A stretch of DNA of 64,000 nucleotides from assembly GCF_033473495.1 (NCBI RefSeq), contig NC_088941.1:1054001-1118000 (forward strand), written 5' to 3'. Position 1 is the first letter of the stretch. Every line of letters starts with the position of its first letter. This document shows positions 23,143-33,130 of the stretch, one piece after another. The translations under genes were made by a program, and so were the position numbers. The notes under the pieces were generated by a model. It saw only the letters and a list, made by a program, of their open reading frames with translations, searched no databases and was not told where the DNA came from. The DNA comes from Cercospora beticola. Taxonomy: Eukaryota; Ascomycota; Dothideomycetes; Mycosphaerellales; Mycosphaerellaceae.

Positions 23143-24197
23143 TCAACCCGCTGCTTTCGTATTGTCATCCCCATCTTTCTCACCAGCGCCTTGATTCTCT
23201 TTCCGCCTCTGGCCAACGTCCCAATTGTAGACGCGTGCTGTGGCGACTTCCATTGTCTAGTTTCACCATTCTTGATCAGTATACAGACCAGAAGGCAGTG
23301 AGTCAAGGGAGACTGTTGGGGATGGGGTAAGGCGTACCGTAATCTGTTCCCTCAAGAAATCTATATCTTCTTCACAGTTTGCGAGACTCTGTTGTGCGGT
23401 TTCGAGTTTGGAGATTAGGAGGCTTTCGGCTTCGGAGAGTGGGTAGGAGAGCATGACGTTGGCCTGGATGAGGGATCATTGTTAGTGGCAGGACGTTGGT
23501 GAAGGGGTCATTCGTTCGTCGGTTCCTCTTATTCCTTGGAGTGCATGCATAGTAAGGATTCACGCCGATGGAGGTACTTACGCCTAGCCAGAGATAGACC
23601 TCATCCGTCTTGTGAATGTTGGCTTTGGCGAATAAGGTGTCGTTGAGCTCGAAAGTGGCTTCGAGGGGCTCGGCGTCTTCCTGTAGGATGAGAAAGAAAG
23701 TGGTGGTCAGCGGGTGAGGCGTTCCATGTCTTGATATGAGTGCAGATGGATTTGTGTTGGAGTGGCGGGAGAGGGCCTGAAAAGACCTACCTTTCGCTGC
23801 TGCAAGAACCGTACTGTCTCGAGTGTTTTCTGGATATCAGGGATCTTGTCTTTCAGGCCTACAATCCGTCGTTGGTTGTTCGCTTCCATGAATTGGTATT
23901 TTCTGAGCGGTGACACGGGGCATGATTAGTCTTGTTCCTCTGAGAAATGGCAGCCAGGAAAGAAGTGCCTGGGTAGCTCACGAAATCATCTCTTGGAAGC
24001 TCTTGAGCGCGCCTTCAACGTCGGCTCTTGATGAGACATAGTCTTCCACTCGATCCACGAAAGGCGCATATGGGATACCTCTTGGGTTAGTTGGCGCATC
24101 TTTGCTGGCAGCGCTGTAGATTCTCAAAATCAGCTTCCGTTCAAAAGTTCTTTGTCATCAGTAGTCCTACTCACCCAGCCTTCGAAACCTCCGCCAT
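23143..24197 (-). CDS. PAC10: Prefoldin subunit 3 (Pac10/Gim2, VBP1 homologue)
   Basis: Six exons reconstructed by frame and splice sites: 24197-24175, 24113-23982, 23902-23791, 23680-23582, 23463-23338 and 23256-23143; total 201 aa. Introns are 61, 79, 110, 118 and 81 nt, all GT-AG. The product has the alpha-prefoldin layout: an N-terminal coiled coil after NPRGIPYAPFVDRVEDYV with FMEANNQRRIVGLKDKIPD. A beta-hairpin core follows (FELNDTLFAKANIHKTDEV, then YLWLGANVMLSYPLSEA), and a C-terminal coiled coil (LETAQQSLANCEEDIDFLRE). Prefoldin is a hexameric co-chaperone that passes nascent actin and tubulin to the CCT chaperonin. Exon 1 encodes only MAEVSKAG and part of a codon. No single long frame shows this gene. 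Confidence 0.92.
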
Positions 24198-25458
24198 TTG
24201 TGGAAATTTGTTTGGTCGCCGTTGTTCGTTATCCCGTGACACGTCCAGGCGAAAAGGCACGTGAGCCACAATCATACAGCGTTTTGCAGAACGCACCAGC
24301 CACACTTCTTCAGAATTGCAGTTGCGCGCGAATAAACAGCACACCAGCGGAAGAAGGCGCCATCTCCCGCTCCCGCTTGCTCAAATTTAGCTTCCGGATG
24401 TCCCGAAATAGCTTAGTTACAGCCTAAATGAACGACCTCAAGTCATCTCCACTTCCACCCACCCCGCTGTCGTTCATCATTCAATGTTCGATCGAAACAC
24501 AACTTCATCTGCTGTTCTGGAGTCTGATTGAGCAGCTGACAGGAACGTCTGAAATCAAAAGTGAAACGTGATTTGAGGTGTGGAGCTCGTATTTCAATAC
24601 TGTCCCCACATCAATTGGTGGTATACGACTGGAAACAACTCCGGAGAAGGATTTCGGGGACCCGAGCAATTGTCGCGCTCATTTCACGTACTTCAAGCCT
24701 CGCAATGAACCCTGCTTGTGAGTACGAGAGAGAGAGATGCCAGTGTTTGGGATACAGCGATTGGATTGTGGGATTTTGGGAAGCGGATAGGGCAAGAAAA
24801 GCGCGTCAAACCACATCGGGCCGCACGTTCTCGTCAACGTGCATGAGAGACTGCACCTTGTTGCCGGAAGAAGCTCCTTGCTTGGCTGCTAAATCGTCGA
24901 TGATGCAGTGATCATCATGATGAAACATAATTCGCCGCGAACAAGCCTTCTTCGTTCGTATGTGACAGTGGAGATCCATTCGGGTACCTGACAAGAGCAA
25001 CAACGACGATCAATTTGCGAAGAGGAAAGTCAGTGTGCTGCGAAATGAACATGATCAAGTGAGGAAGAGAGGGCACAAATTGTCATCAACTGCTTTCAAT
25101 AGACTATATAGACACTCAAGTAGCCAGCTCTTCGCATCCAACGCGCCATCTCCAGCAGCGACGACTTTGAAGATAGTCAGCCGTAGTATTCATGTTAGCA
25201 TCTAACCAATTATCCCACCCAAAAGCACGCTGCACGCCAATGCCACCGCTCTCGCTATGCCAGTCAAATATACAAACACTTGCAATCCGAGCATCCTTCT
25301 ATATCCGTCTATTATTGTTCAATTTTGCGTTGTGTCGGTAGCACGCCGAATTCGCTTGGAGGTGATGAATTCCACGAAACGATCGTTGCCGGCCAAGGCA
25401 AGTCATGTTCCCTAGGTATCCATAGAGCTTCTCAAAGCGAGTACGAGCGTTCCGTCAT
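24198..25458. other. Intergenic region between PKS 3' end and prefoldin 5' end
   Basis: About 1.26 kb. It holds the prefoldin promoter and the PKS 3' UTR. The longest frame (24561-24911) has no recognisable content. Confidence 0.45.
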
Positions 25459-28400
25459 CTAGGGCTTCCAGTCGAGTCCCTCGCGGATCAGCTTGCCAAG
25501 GTCCTTTGCGTGCGGCTCCTTCATCATGCTGAAGTGGTGGCCGCCCATGACACCGTTCTTGAAAGGTCCGGTGCAGAGCTGTGCCCAGCCATTGTCACCA
25601 AAGTCGGTGCGGTGGTTGAGCAGCCACTTCATTGGAGCTGGATCCTCATCCTCAGCTGGCGGTGGGCGTGGGTCACCTGGGTTGCCGGCAACACCATCTG
25701 TGCACCAGATGGCGTAAGTTGGAAGTTCACCAAGCGAAGGCTTAGGATCGTAGGCGGAGAGCGATTTGATCGCAGCTGAGAAGTGAGGAAGCAGCCACTT
25801 TGGTGTCTTGGTCGGGTCACCGGTGCCGAGGAGTCCGATCTCGTTGAAGAATACGTGCAAGCGGGTGGGAAGAGGATCAAGGTTGACGGGGCAAGGAGAG
25901 TCGAGAAGCAAGAGTTTCTCAACCTTCTCACCAGCTGCGAGAAGTGCTTGCGCCACTGCGTATGCGATCACACCTCCTGCAGACCAGCCGCCGATAACGT
26001 AAGGTCCCTTGGTCTGACGACGCTTGATCTCGGCGAGGTAGATCAACGAGGCGATTTCGATTCCGCAGTCCCATTGGTCAGGGTTCTTCATAAATGGGCA
26101 GTTGAGTCCGTAGGCAGCGACATCTGAGCCGAGGTTGGGGATGCTGACGTAGCTGGTGGCAGACCCGGAGCCATCTGGCAGGAAGAAGATCTTCTTGGTG
26201 GCGGTCTTTGCGTTGCCTTGCAGGAGCACGGAAGTCGCAGCGGGGTAGCGGGAGATATCGGTTCTGTTGATGGCGGCTAGCCTAGCAGACACCTCGTTCA
26301 TGTCAGTCTGCGTTGAAGTCTTCGCCGATGGTCGTGCTACGACTTTGGGTGCGGGGCGCATACCGAGAGCGTTCTCGATATCCTTGATGGTCGGGTTGGT
26401 CGAGAGAAATGTGCTTGGCAGATCGATGTTGGTCTTCTCACGAAGCTCACCAAGAATCGTCAAGCTCATTAGACTGTCCATGCCGAGCTCAGATAGATCG
26501 GCGTCGTCGGTGATTTCCTCAATGTCGACTCCCATTTCCTGAGCGACGACATGGCGCGCGAGCGAAACATCTCCAACGTCGGCCAGAGTGTCACGTGCTG
26601 GTGAGTCTGGCTCTGCCTTGCCCGCAACCGAAGGAGCTGAAGAGGCTGGGGTCGAGATGTCTTCGAGAGGAGTTGGCACATCAGTGGCAGAGATAGATTC
26701 GTCGTCGGAATCATCATCGTCGTCGTGAGCACTGCTACTGACACTGCCACCGCTCTCACTGCCGCTCGAAGTGTCGAGCGTGGCAAAGTACTTCTTCATC
26801 TCTCCTACACTTGGGTAATCGGTGAAGAGGGATGAGCTGATCTCTAGATCTAGTTCCTCTCGGAAAATTGCAGAGATGGTGAGCGATAGAAGGGAGTCAA
26901 CACCAAGATTCTCAAAATGAGCGTCGTCAACCAATTCGGCGATGTCCACTTCGGTTTCTTTGGCCAAGATTTGCATAATCTTGTCCACAAGTCCACCAGA
27001 TAGCTTCTTGGGCGCAGCCACCTTCTTGGGCTTGGCCGCACGTGGAGCTGGCGCTGGTGCCGAGACAGGAACTGGAGCTGCTACCTTGGTTGCTGGAGCA
27101 GGTGCAAGGCTAATTAAGGCGGCTGCGGGTGCTCTTGTCATTGCAGGACGAGCGACAGGCTTGGGCGCAGCGGATGCTGGAGCTTGAGTGGCAGCAGAGC
27201 CCTTGTTTGGTGGCAAGAAGGTGTTCAGAACACGACGGGGGATCTGCTGGAACTTGATGCCTTCGCAGACTGCGACAATTTCGTCGCCCTCAAGGATATA
27301 AACGTCTCCTTTGCTGATGTTGTTTGGCTGCGGGATCATGCGAACGTAGTTGCGGAGGCGCATGCCAGCTGTCAACGGCTTGCTGAACTTCATCGCGCCC
27401 CAGCCATGTGAGACGTAGACGTTCTGCTCCGAGTCGAGCAAGTCGGAAGCGTTGACGATGAAGCCTGAGATGTGGCAGGAGCCATCAATGTGGTAAGGAG
27501 GGCAGTAGAAGTCTCCATCGTCCGGCTTGGTGGGGAAGTCCAGCTGAGCAGATGCCTCGGTGTTGGCACCATCCAGGACAACCTCTGCCATGGCACGGTA
27601 TTTGGAGTCGTAGTTGACCAGTGCTTTGAAGAGTTTGTATGCCATTCCGCGCTGAACCTTGTGGGCACCTCCGTTCATGGTCTTGTGAGTGAGCATGTCA
27701 ATCTGAGCCTTGACCATGAAGTTGTAGCGAGACCACTCATCAGCCCAGGCAGCCTTGTCTTCGTAGCGCACAATGCAGTGAGCGTGGTCTTGGATCTTCT
27801 TGCCATCTGGCTGTACGCTGCGGAAGTTGACCTTCAAGCTGCCCTTTTCGAGGTCGGCCACGGCTTCCATTTCCACGTGCTGGCCTTGAGCAGGTTGAGG
27901 GATCTGGGCGATCAAAGGCTTTGGAACCTCCATGTTGCACACGTTGATGCCAGGTGCTTCGGTGCCTGGGCGCATCTCCTTCCAGATGTAGTCACCAACG
28001 GTCAAAGCCATGTCAGCATACAGCGATGATGGGCAGAGAGCAGCGTTGTTGACCATGTGCCCACAGACCACTGGGTAAAGCTTGGGGTCTGCCAGGCTCG
28101 ATCGAATGACGACCTTGGCACTGGTGCTGTTGAACTCCTCGCTGATGACTTTCTGGCAAGAAGTAGACAATCGCTTCACTGGTACCTCCGCAACAGTTGC
28201 AGCAACAGCGACTTCCTTCTCGCGAATGACCTCTCGGACTTGTGGAGCCTCACCCTTGGTGAGAGTCCAGTTGTTGTGGTAGTCGAGCCAATACTTCTTG
28301 TTGTCGAATGAGTACGTTGGCAGAGTGAGAAGCTCCTGAGCATCGTTGAACTCGCGATGGAATTCATCAAAGTTGATGCTGACTCCTGCAGTGTACAACT

Positions 28401-31400
28401 GGCAGACGCTGTTGGAAATGGTTTTCCAAGCGTCCTCGCCACGGCGTAGCGATGGAGCGGCCACGGTAGCACCAATGGAAGCCTTGACCATGCCAGAGCA
28501 CACTGGGTGAGCACCAATCTCGAGCCAAGCAGTCTTCTCGTCGAAAACGTTAGCGCTCTGGCCGCTGATGAGAGCAGACCAGAAGTTGACAGTCTCGCGA
28601 GCGTGGCGGGCGAGGTACTCTGGGTTGATGATGCCTTCTTCGCGAATGATCTCGCCTGCCAAGGGGGACAGCACAGGAACAATAGGCTTGTTGAAGGTTA
28701 CAGCGGAGGCGACCTTCTTGAACTGCTCCAGAATGGGGTCGACCTGTGCAGAGTGGAATGCAAATGGCACGTTGAGCTTCGTGGCCTTGAAGCCGCAGCG
28801 GGCGAGGATCTCGCTTGCGGTAGCGACGACATCGCCACTTCCGCACAGGACAGTCTCTTCTGGACCGTTGATGCAAGCAATCTCAGTCATCTTGGTTCCT
28901 AGTGCAGTGCGTATGGCGTCCGCGCTACCCTTGACTGCGAGCATGCCATGTGTGTGAGGGGTGCAATCGCGGACGAGAAGCTCGGCACGACGTCCCACCA
29001 ACAGGATCATGTCAGAGGCCGAGATGACACCAGCAACATGGAGAGCAGCGTATTCACCCAGACTGTGACCGATCACGGCAGCTGGTGTGATACCCCAGGA
29101 GGCCCACATGCGAGCGAGTGCGACTTGGATGCAGGCCATTCCGAGCTGCACCTTGACTGGAGATAGAGTAGCAACATCAGTGCCATCTAGGAGCTCCAGG
29201 AAAGATGGCAGACCTTGGATGCGGGCCAGCTGATCCAGCTGATCAATGTCGTCTCGGAAGCTCTTCAGGTCTTGGTACAACTTCTGTCCAAGTCCAGTAT
29301 ATTGCGAGCCCTGGCCAGTGAAGCAGAAGGAAACTCTCGTTGGCACCATAGGGACAGGGCTGTAAGTCTCCTTGACCTGACCCTGCAGAGATTCGATGAC
29401 TTTGCCAATGTCGGCGAGCGAGAACGCGACGCGGTAGTTGTGCTGGATGCGACGAGCAGTTGTGGTGTACGAGAAGGATGTGAGTGTCGTACTCGGGTTC
29501 TGCTTGATGAAGTACTGGTAGTTCTCCAAGTTACGCTTCAGAGAACCGATAGAACGGGCGGAGACAGTGATTGGCAGAGTGCCACGCGGGTCGACGACAG
29601 TCGGTGCCTCGCGGAGGGGTCCATCCTCGATCAGCAGGGCGGTGTTACCACCAGCGGCACTGAAGTTGTTGAGGAATACCTTGCGAGGCGCGGCGCTCTT
29701 TCGTGGCCAATCGACTGCGGTTTGCGAGATCTGAACGTTGCGGTCCTTCAAATCGGCAGGGAATGTCTTGTTCATCTCACCCTTGATACCGACGTTGGCT
29801 GGAATCTTATCGTTCTTCATCATGAGCAGAACCTTGACGAGGGAGTTGATACCCGAAGCAGCCTCAGCGTGGCCAACGTTGGCCTTGATGGCACCGAGGT
29901 TGACTGGCTGGTCAGGACGACGCTGGCGGTGACGAGGAGCAAAGACGTTCGTGACAGAAGTCATTTCGATACCGTCACCGGCTTGCGTACCAGTGCCGTG
30001 CATCTCGACATAGCTGATCTCGTGAGCGTCAACGCCAGCATTGGCAAGCACCTGCTTGTACAGGAATTCTTGTGCGCCAGCGTGTGGGTGAGTAATCGAG
30101 ACGGCCTCCGCGGAGTGGTTCGTGGCAGCGCCGAGGATGCATCCGAGGATGTTGTCCTTGTCTGCAACCGCATCTTGGTAGCGCTTCAGGATAACAGTTC
30201 CGCAAGCATCGCCACGGCAGTACCCATCAGCATCGTTGTCGTACGTCTTGCAAGACCCGGTCTTCGACAAGAATTGTCCCTTCGAGAGACCAGAGAAAAT
30301 GTCGGGGTTGGTCAGGACGTTGAGACCACCAGCACAAGCAGTGTCGCAATCTCCAGCCCAGAGAGATGTACAAGCGAGCTGGATAGCCGCGAGCGAGGAC
30401 GAACAGGCAGTGTCGATAGAGTACGAAGGTCCGCTGAATTTGAAATAGTAGTTGATACGACCTGGTGCAAAAGCGCGCACACCACCCGTGATGAAGTAGG
30501 TGTCCACGTTTTCTGCGGCATTGATCTCACGCCAATCATCAGATGTTTGGCCGTAGAAGGTACCAATGCGGTTGAGCTTGGTCGATGGCGTTCGGTTCGC
30601 AACGTATCCAGACATTTCGAGGGCCTCGTAGGCAGTAACTAGGGCGAGACGGCCCATAGGATCAGTCTGTGCGGCTTCACGCGGCGACATGTTGAAGAAT
30701 CGCGGGTCGAAGAGACCTGGCTCATCAATGAAGCATCCAAACGGGGTGTGAGACTTGTTCTTGCCCTTGCCCGATGGATCGCAGTGGGCATCGGCATCGA
30801 AACGGTCTGAGGGAATCTTGCGGTGGACATCGAGACCCTTCATGAGCAGGTCCCAAAGCGCTTCGTGATTGGCGGAGTTGGGGAAACGTCCAGCCATACC
30901 CACGATCGCAATCTTGTCATTTTGGGTGCGTCCATTGTATTCAGTGGATTCTGTGAACGCAGATTGGTCAATGACGGAGACATCAGTCTTGCCACCTGCC
31001 TTGAGAGCGGAGATGAGACTGTTCGAGATGTTGCTGACACCGAGGGCGTAGATCTTGGCAGGCAACTTGCTGGCGGCCATTTGAGAAACAACCTCTTCCA
31101 GCAAGTGGTCCCAGCGGACCGGGTGCTGCAACATTTCGCCCAGAGCAAGTTTGGCGAGCTCGAAAGAGTTCTCAGCGACCATGGGCTTGCCTGTAGCTGC
31201 AGAGTGCACGAGCGCGGAGGGAACGCGCTTCTTCAGCTCCTGTCCAACATTGCCGAACAAGATCCTTTCAAGGTCAGCATCGTTGAAGAGATGCTGAGCA
31301 TGGTAAGGACCATAGACAGGGATTGCGACACGATTGTTCTCTGCCAAGGCACCTTCCTTGAAGAAACGTTCTAGCGTGGTCGGAGGTCCAGAGACAGTGA

Positions 31401-32025
31401 TGGCCATGACTGAGACGGCGCTCACGTAGGCTTGATTGGATTGTGGGATCGCCTTCTCTTCATGGAAAGCCGACAACGCCTTGTTGGCCTCATCTTGGGT
31501 GGTGCCTGTGACGATCGTAGACCAAGGCGTCTTCTCTTGGCCTGGTTGAGCGAGCACAGAGCGGACGCTGTCGACTGCTGCTCCGGAGCGGAAAGCAATA
31601 CGAACAAAGTCCACGCCGAGAGACACCAATTCATCGATAGTCTTTGCAGAAATGACGGCGGATGCAGCGAGTAGTCCAGTGCAGAGTCCGAGAACGCGGG
31701 TGTCGGATGTGGCTGGGAGCTCATCTGGGTGCTCCGAGAAGTATCCGATGTAGTGTCCAAGCTGAGCTATTGTAACGAGCGCAGATTCCAGCATAGGCAC
31801 TTTCTCGCCCTTTTGATAGTAGGCTTCGACCAGGCTTGTCAAGGTCAGGAAGTCTGGCATAGAATTTCTTTGGCTGCGTGGCAGTGCCCGTGTTTCCTCT
31901 CTCAGAGCGAGGGCACATCGCTGCACGAAGTTGCTGACAAGGACATTGTCGCGGTGTAGAGTGACTTTGTGGAGGAGAGGATATTGCTCGGCGGTCTGAT
32001 CGCCAAACAGGAGGACGTTCGACAT
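25459..32025 (-). CDS. PKS1: Non-reducing polyketide synthase for DHN melanin (SAT-KS-AT-PT-ACP-ACP-TE)
   Basis: A single frame of 2188 residues without an apparent intron. Domains in order: SAT with the GLCTG Cys at 115 and likely His 242; KS about 370-800 with Cys 541 (DTACSSSL), His 676 (EMHGTGT) and His 719; AT about 895-1195 with Ser 988 (GHSLG) and His 1091; PT about 1300-1600 with His 1323 and Asp 1514. Then come two carrier domains with phosphopantetheine serines 1711 (GVDSLLSL) and 1851 (GMDSLMSL), and a Claisen-cyclase/TE with Ser 2015 (GWSAGG), Asp 2110 and a His at 2163 or 2164. All catalytic residues are present. This architecture and N-terminus (MSNVLLFGDQ) match synthases that make 1,3,6,8-tetrahydroxynaphthalene. 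An Ala/Pro-rich linker precedes ACP1 and a Ser/Asp-rich linker separates the ACPs. CMR1 and a THN reductase on the same locus support the melanin role. Confidence 0.95.
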   Translation of the reverse strand: MSNVLLFGDQTAEQYPLLHKVTLHRDNVLVSNFVQRCALALREETRALPRSQRNSMPDFLTLTSLVEAYYQKGEKVPMLESALVTIAQLGHYIGYFSEHPDELPATSDTRVLGLCTGLLAASAVISAKTIDELVSLGVDFVRIAFRSGAAVDSVRSVLAQPGQEKTPWSTIVTGTTQDEANKALSAFHEEKAIPQSNQAYVSAVSVMAITVSGPPTTLERFFKEGALAENNRVAIPVYGPYHAQHLFNDADLERILFGNVGQELKKRVPSALVHSAATGKPMVAENSFELAKLALGEMLQHPVRWDHLLEEVVSQMAASKLPAKIYALGVSNISNSLISALKAGGKTDVSVIDQSAFTESTEYNGRTQNDKIAIVGMAGRFPNSANHEALWDLLMKGLDVHRKIPSDRFDADAHCDPSGKGKNKSHTPFGCFIDEPGLFDPRFFNMSPREAAQTDPMGRLALVTAYEALEMSGYVANRTPSTKLNRIGTFYGQTSDDWREINAAENVDTYFITGGVRAFAPGRINYYFKFSGPSYSIDTACSSSLAAIQLACTSLWAGDCDTACAGGLNVLTNPDIFSGLSKGQFLSKTGSCKTYDNDADGYCRGDACGTVILKRYQDAVADKDNILGCILGAATNHSAEAVSITHPHAGAQEFLYKQVLANAGVDAHEISYVEMHGTGTQAGDGIEMTSVTNVFAPRHRQRRPDQPVNLGAIKANVGHAEAASGINSLVKVLLMMKNDKIPANVGIKGEMNKTFPADLKDRNVQISQTAVDWPRKSAAPRKVFLNNFSAAGGNTALLIEDGPLREAPTVVDPRGTLPITVSARSIGSLKRNLENYQYFIKQNPSTTLTSFSYTTTARRIQHNYRVAFSLADIGKVIESLQGQVKETYSPVPMVPTRVSFCFTGQGSQYTGLGQKLYQDLKSFRDDIDQLDQLARIQGLPSFLELLDGTDVATLSPVKVQLGMACIQVALARMWASWGITPAAVIGHSLGEYAALHVAGVISASDMILLVGRRAELLVRDCTPHTHGMLAVKGSADAIRTALGTKMTEIACINGPEETVLCGSGDVVATASEILARCGFKATKLNVPFAFHSAQVDPILEQFKKVASAVTFNKPIVPVLSPLAGEIIREEGIINPEYLARHARETVNFWSALISGQSANVFDEKTAWLEIGAHPVCSGMVKASIGATVAAPSLRRGEDAWKTISNSVCQLYTAGVSINFDEFHREFNDAQELLTLPTYSFDNKKYWLDYHNNWTLTKGEAPQVREVIREKEVAVAATVAEVPVKRLSTSCQKVISEEFNSTSAKVVIRSSLADPKLYPVVCGHMVNNAALCPSSLYADMALTVGDYIWKEMRPGTEAPGINVCNMEVPKPLIAQIPQPAQGQHVEMEAVADLEKGSLKVNFRSVQPDGKKIQDHAHCIVRYEDKAAWADEWSRYNFMVKAQIDMLTHKTMNGGAHKVQRGMAYKLFKALVNYDSKYRAMAEVVLDGANTEASAQLDFPTKPDDGDFYCPPYHIDGSCHISGFIVNASDLLDSEQNVYVSHGWGAMKFSKPLTAGMRLRNYVRMIPQPNNISKGDVYILEGDEIVAVCEGIKFQQIPRRVLNTFLPPNKGSAATQAPASAAPKPVARPAMTRAPAAALISLAPAPATKVAAPVPVSAPAPAPRAAKPKKVAAPKKLSGGLVDKIMQILAKETEVDIAELVDDAHFENLGVDSLLSLTISAIFREELDLEISSSLFTDYPSVGEMKKYFATLDTSSGSESGGSVSSSAHDDDDDSDDESISATDVPTPLEDISTPASSAPSVAGKAEPDSPARDTLADVGDVSLARHVVAQEMGVDIEEITDDADLSELGMDSLMSLTILGELREKTNIDLPSTFLSTNPTIKDIENALGMRPAPKVVARPSAKTSTQTDMNEVSARLAAINRTDISRYPAATSVLLQGNAKTATKKIFFLPDGSGSATSYVSIPNLGSDVAAYGLNCPFMKNPDQWDCGIEIASLIYLAEIKRRQTKGPYVIGGWSAGGVIAYAVAQALLAAGEKVEKLLLLDSPCPVNLDPLPTRLHVFFNEIGLLGTGDPTKTPKWLLPHFSAAIKSLSAYDPKPSLGELPTYAIWCTDGVAGNPGDPRPPPAEDEDPAPMKWLLNHRTDFGDNGWAQLCTGPFKNGVMGGHHFSMMKEPHAKDLGKLIREGLDWKP

Positions 32026-32934
32026 CTTGTTCGTTGTTGATGTTGTTCGTCGATATGTTCGTTATTCGATTGTGGCTTGGAGGGGTATTCCGTTTCGTTT
32101 GTCGATGAAGATGGTCGTTGATGGTCGTTGTTTCGATTACTGGATATCAATCCGCAAATGCTCAGTCGTGCTGGCTAGACACGAATGGCGATGATGCTTT
32201 GGAGAGAGTTCGGAGCGCGAGCTGTCGATTAAAGTAAACAGAGTCCAGCAACCAACGCACAGTCTATAGTGACGAAAGAGATGGCAAGGAAAAGCTGTTG
32301 AAACGGCAGATGGCTAGACTGTCCGTAGCAACAAAGATGGTTTGGTACCGGAAAACTGGCGTGTGAAGGGCAGGGCTCGAACAGTATGTATACCTTTAAT
32401 TCTGCTGATAGAGGCAAGGGTGGTTTGGCATGCCTGGTCAATCGATGTCTACAGGGAAGGGCATCCGATTGTGGATCTGCGCCGGATGGCATGCGGTATC
32501 CATGGCTGCCAAATACAGATGGTTGATAACGCTCATCTGGATGGTGGCGCTTAGCCCCCACCGCCGGAGCAGGCGATCATGGTGCAGCAGGATGGCATGC
32601 CCGGCGCAGAGGGTCAGCAAAAGCCAGACGGTGAGGCTATTGTTAGGCTTTGATGATGGGAGCGGATTGGTAGGGTGCGTTGGTTGCAGGAGAAAATGAA
32701 GTCACGTAAGTTCGGCTCTCCATCAACGCCCGTACCAAGCGAGTCGTCTGCGCACCGTGGAGGAATGCTGGCATGCCTAATGGAGTAATACTTGGGGAGA
32801 GGCGTGCACCTGGGCCGATTCCGAAGCGAGGGCTCACTGCGAGTCTGTGTGTAAACGATGCAGCAGCATTTGGCAGCGGACATGGGTGCCCAGCGGTGGG
32901 ATCACAGCCGGGGCTGCCACTTACCACTCGACGC

Positions 32935-33130
32935 CACACTTGCTGTTGTCGCTGCCGCTGCCGCTGCGGTGGTGCTGCTGCGGCGGGAGTCCTTGCAGCG
33001 CGCTGGTGATCCGTCTTCGCTTGCTGCTCTGTTATCTTGTGGTTGGTACGGTGCTGCTATCCTCGACGTGGCTGACACGATCCTGCCGGCGCCGCTGCTG
33101 CTGGGCTGGTTCTGGTCTGGTGCGTCGCGC
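32935..33130. repeat. CTG/CCG-rich trinucleotide tract
   Basis: Dense GCTGC, GCCGCTGCC and GGTGCTGCTGCGG units, with a second cluster near 33085-33110. The bias creates long chance frames here (for example 32847-33656, rich in Cys, Leu and Ser), so they are not called as genes. It lies about 1 kb upstream of the PKS start. Confidence 0.5.
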
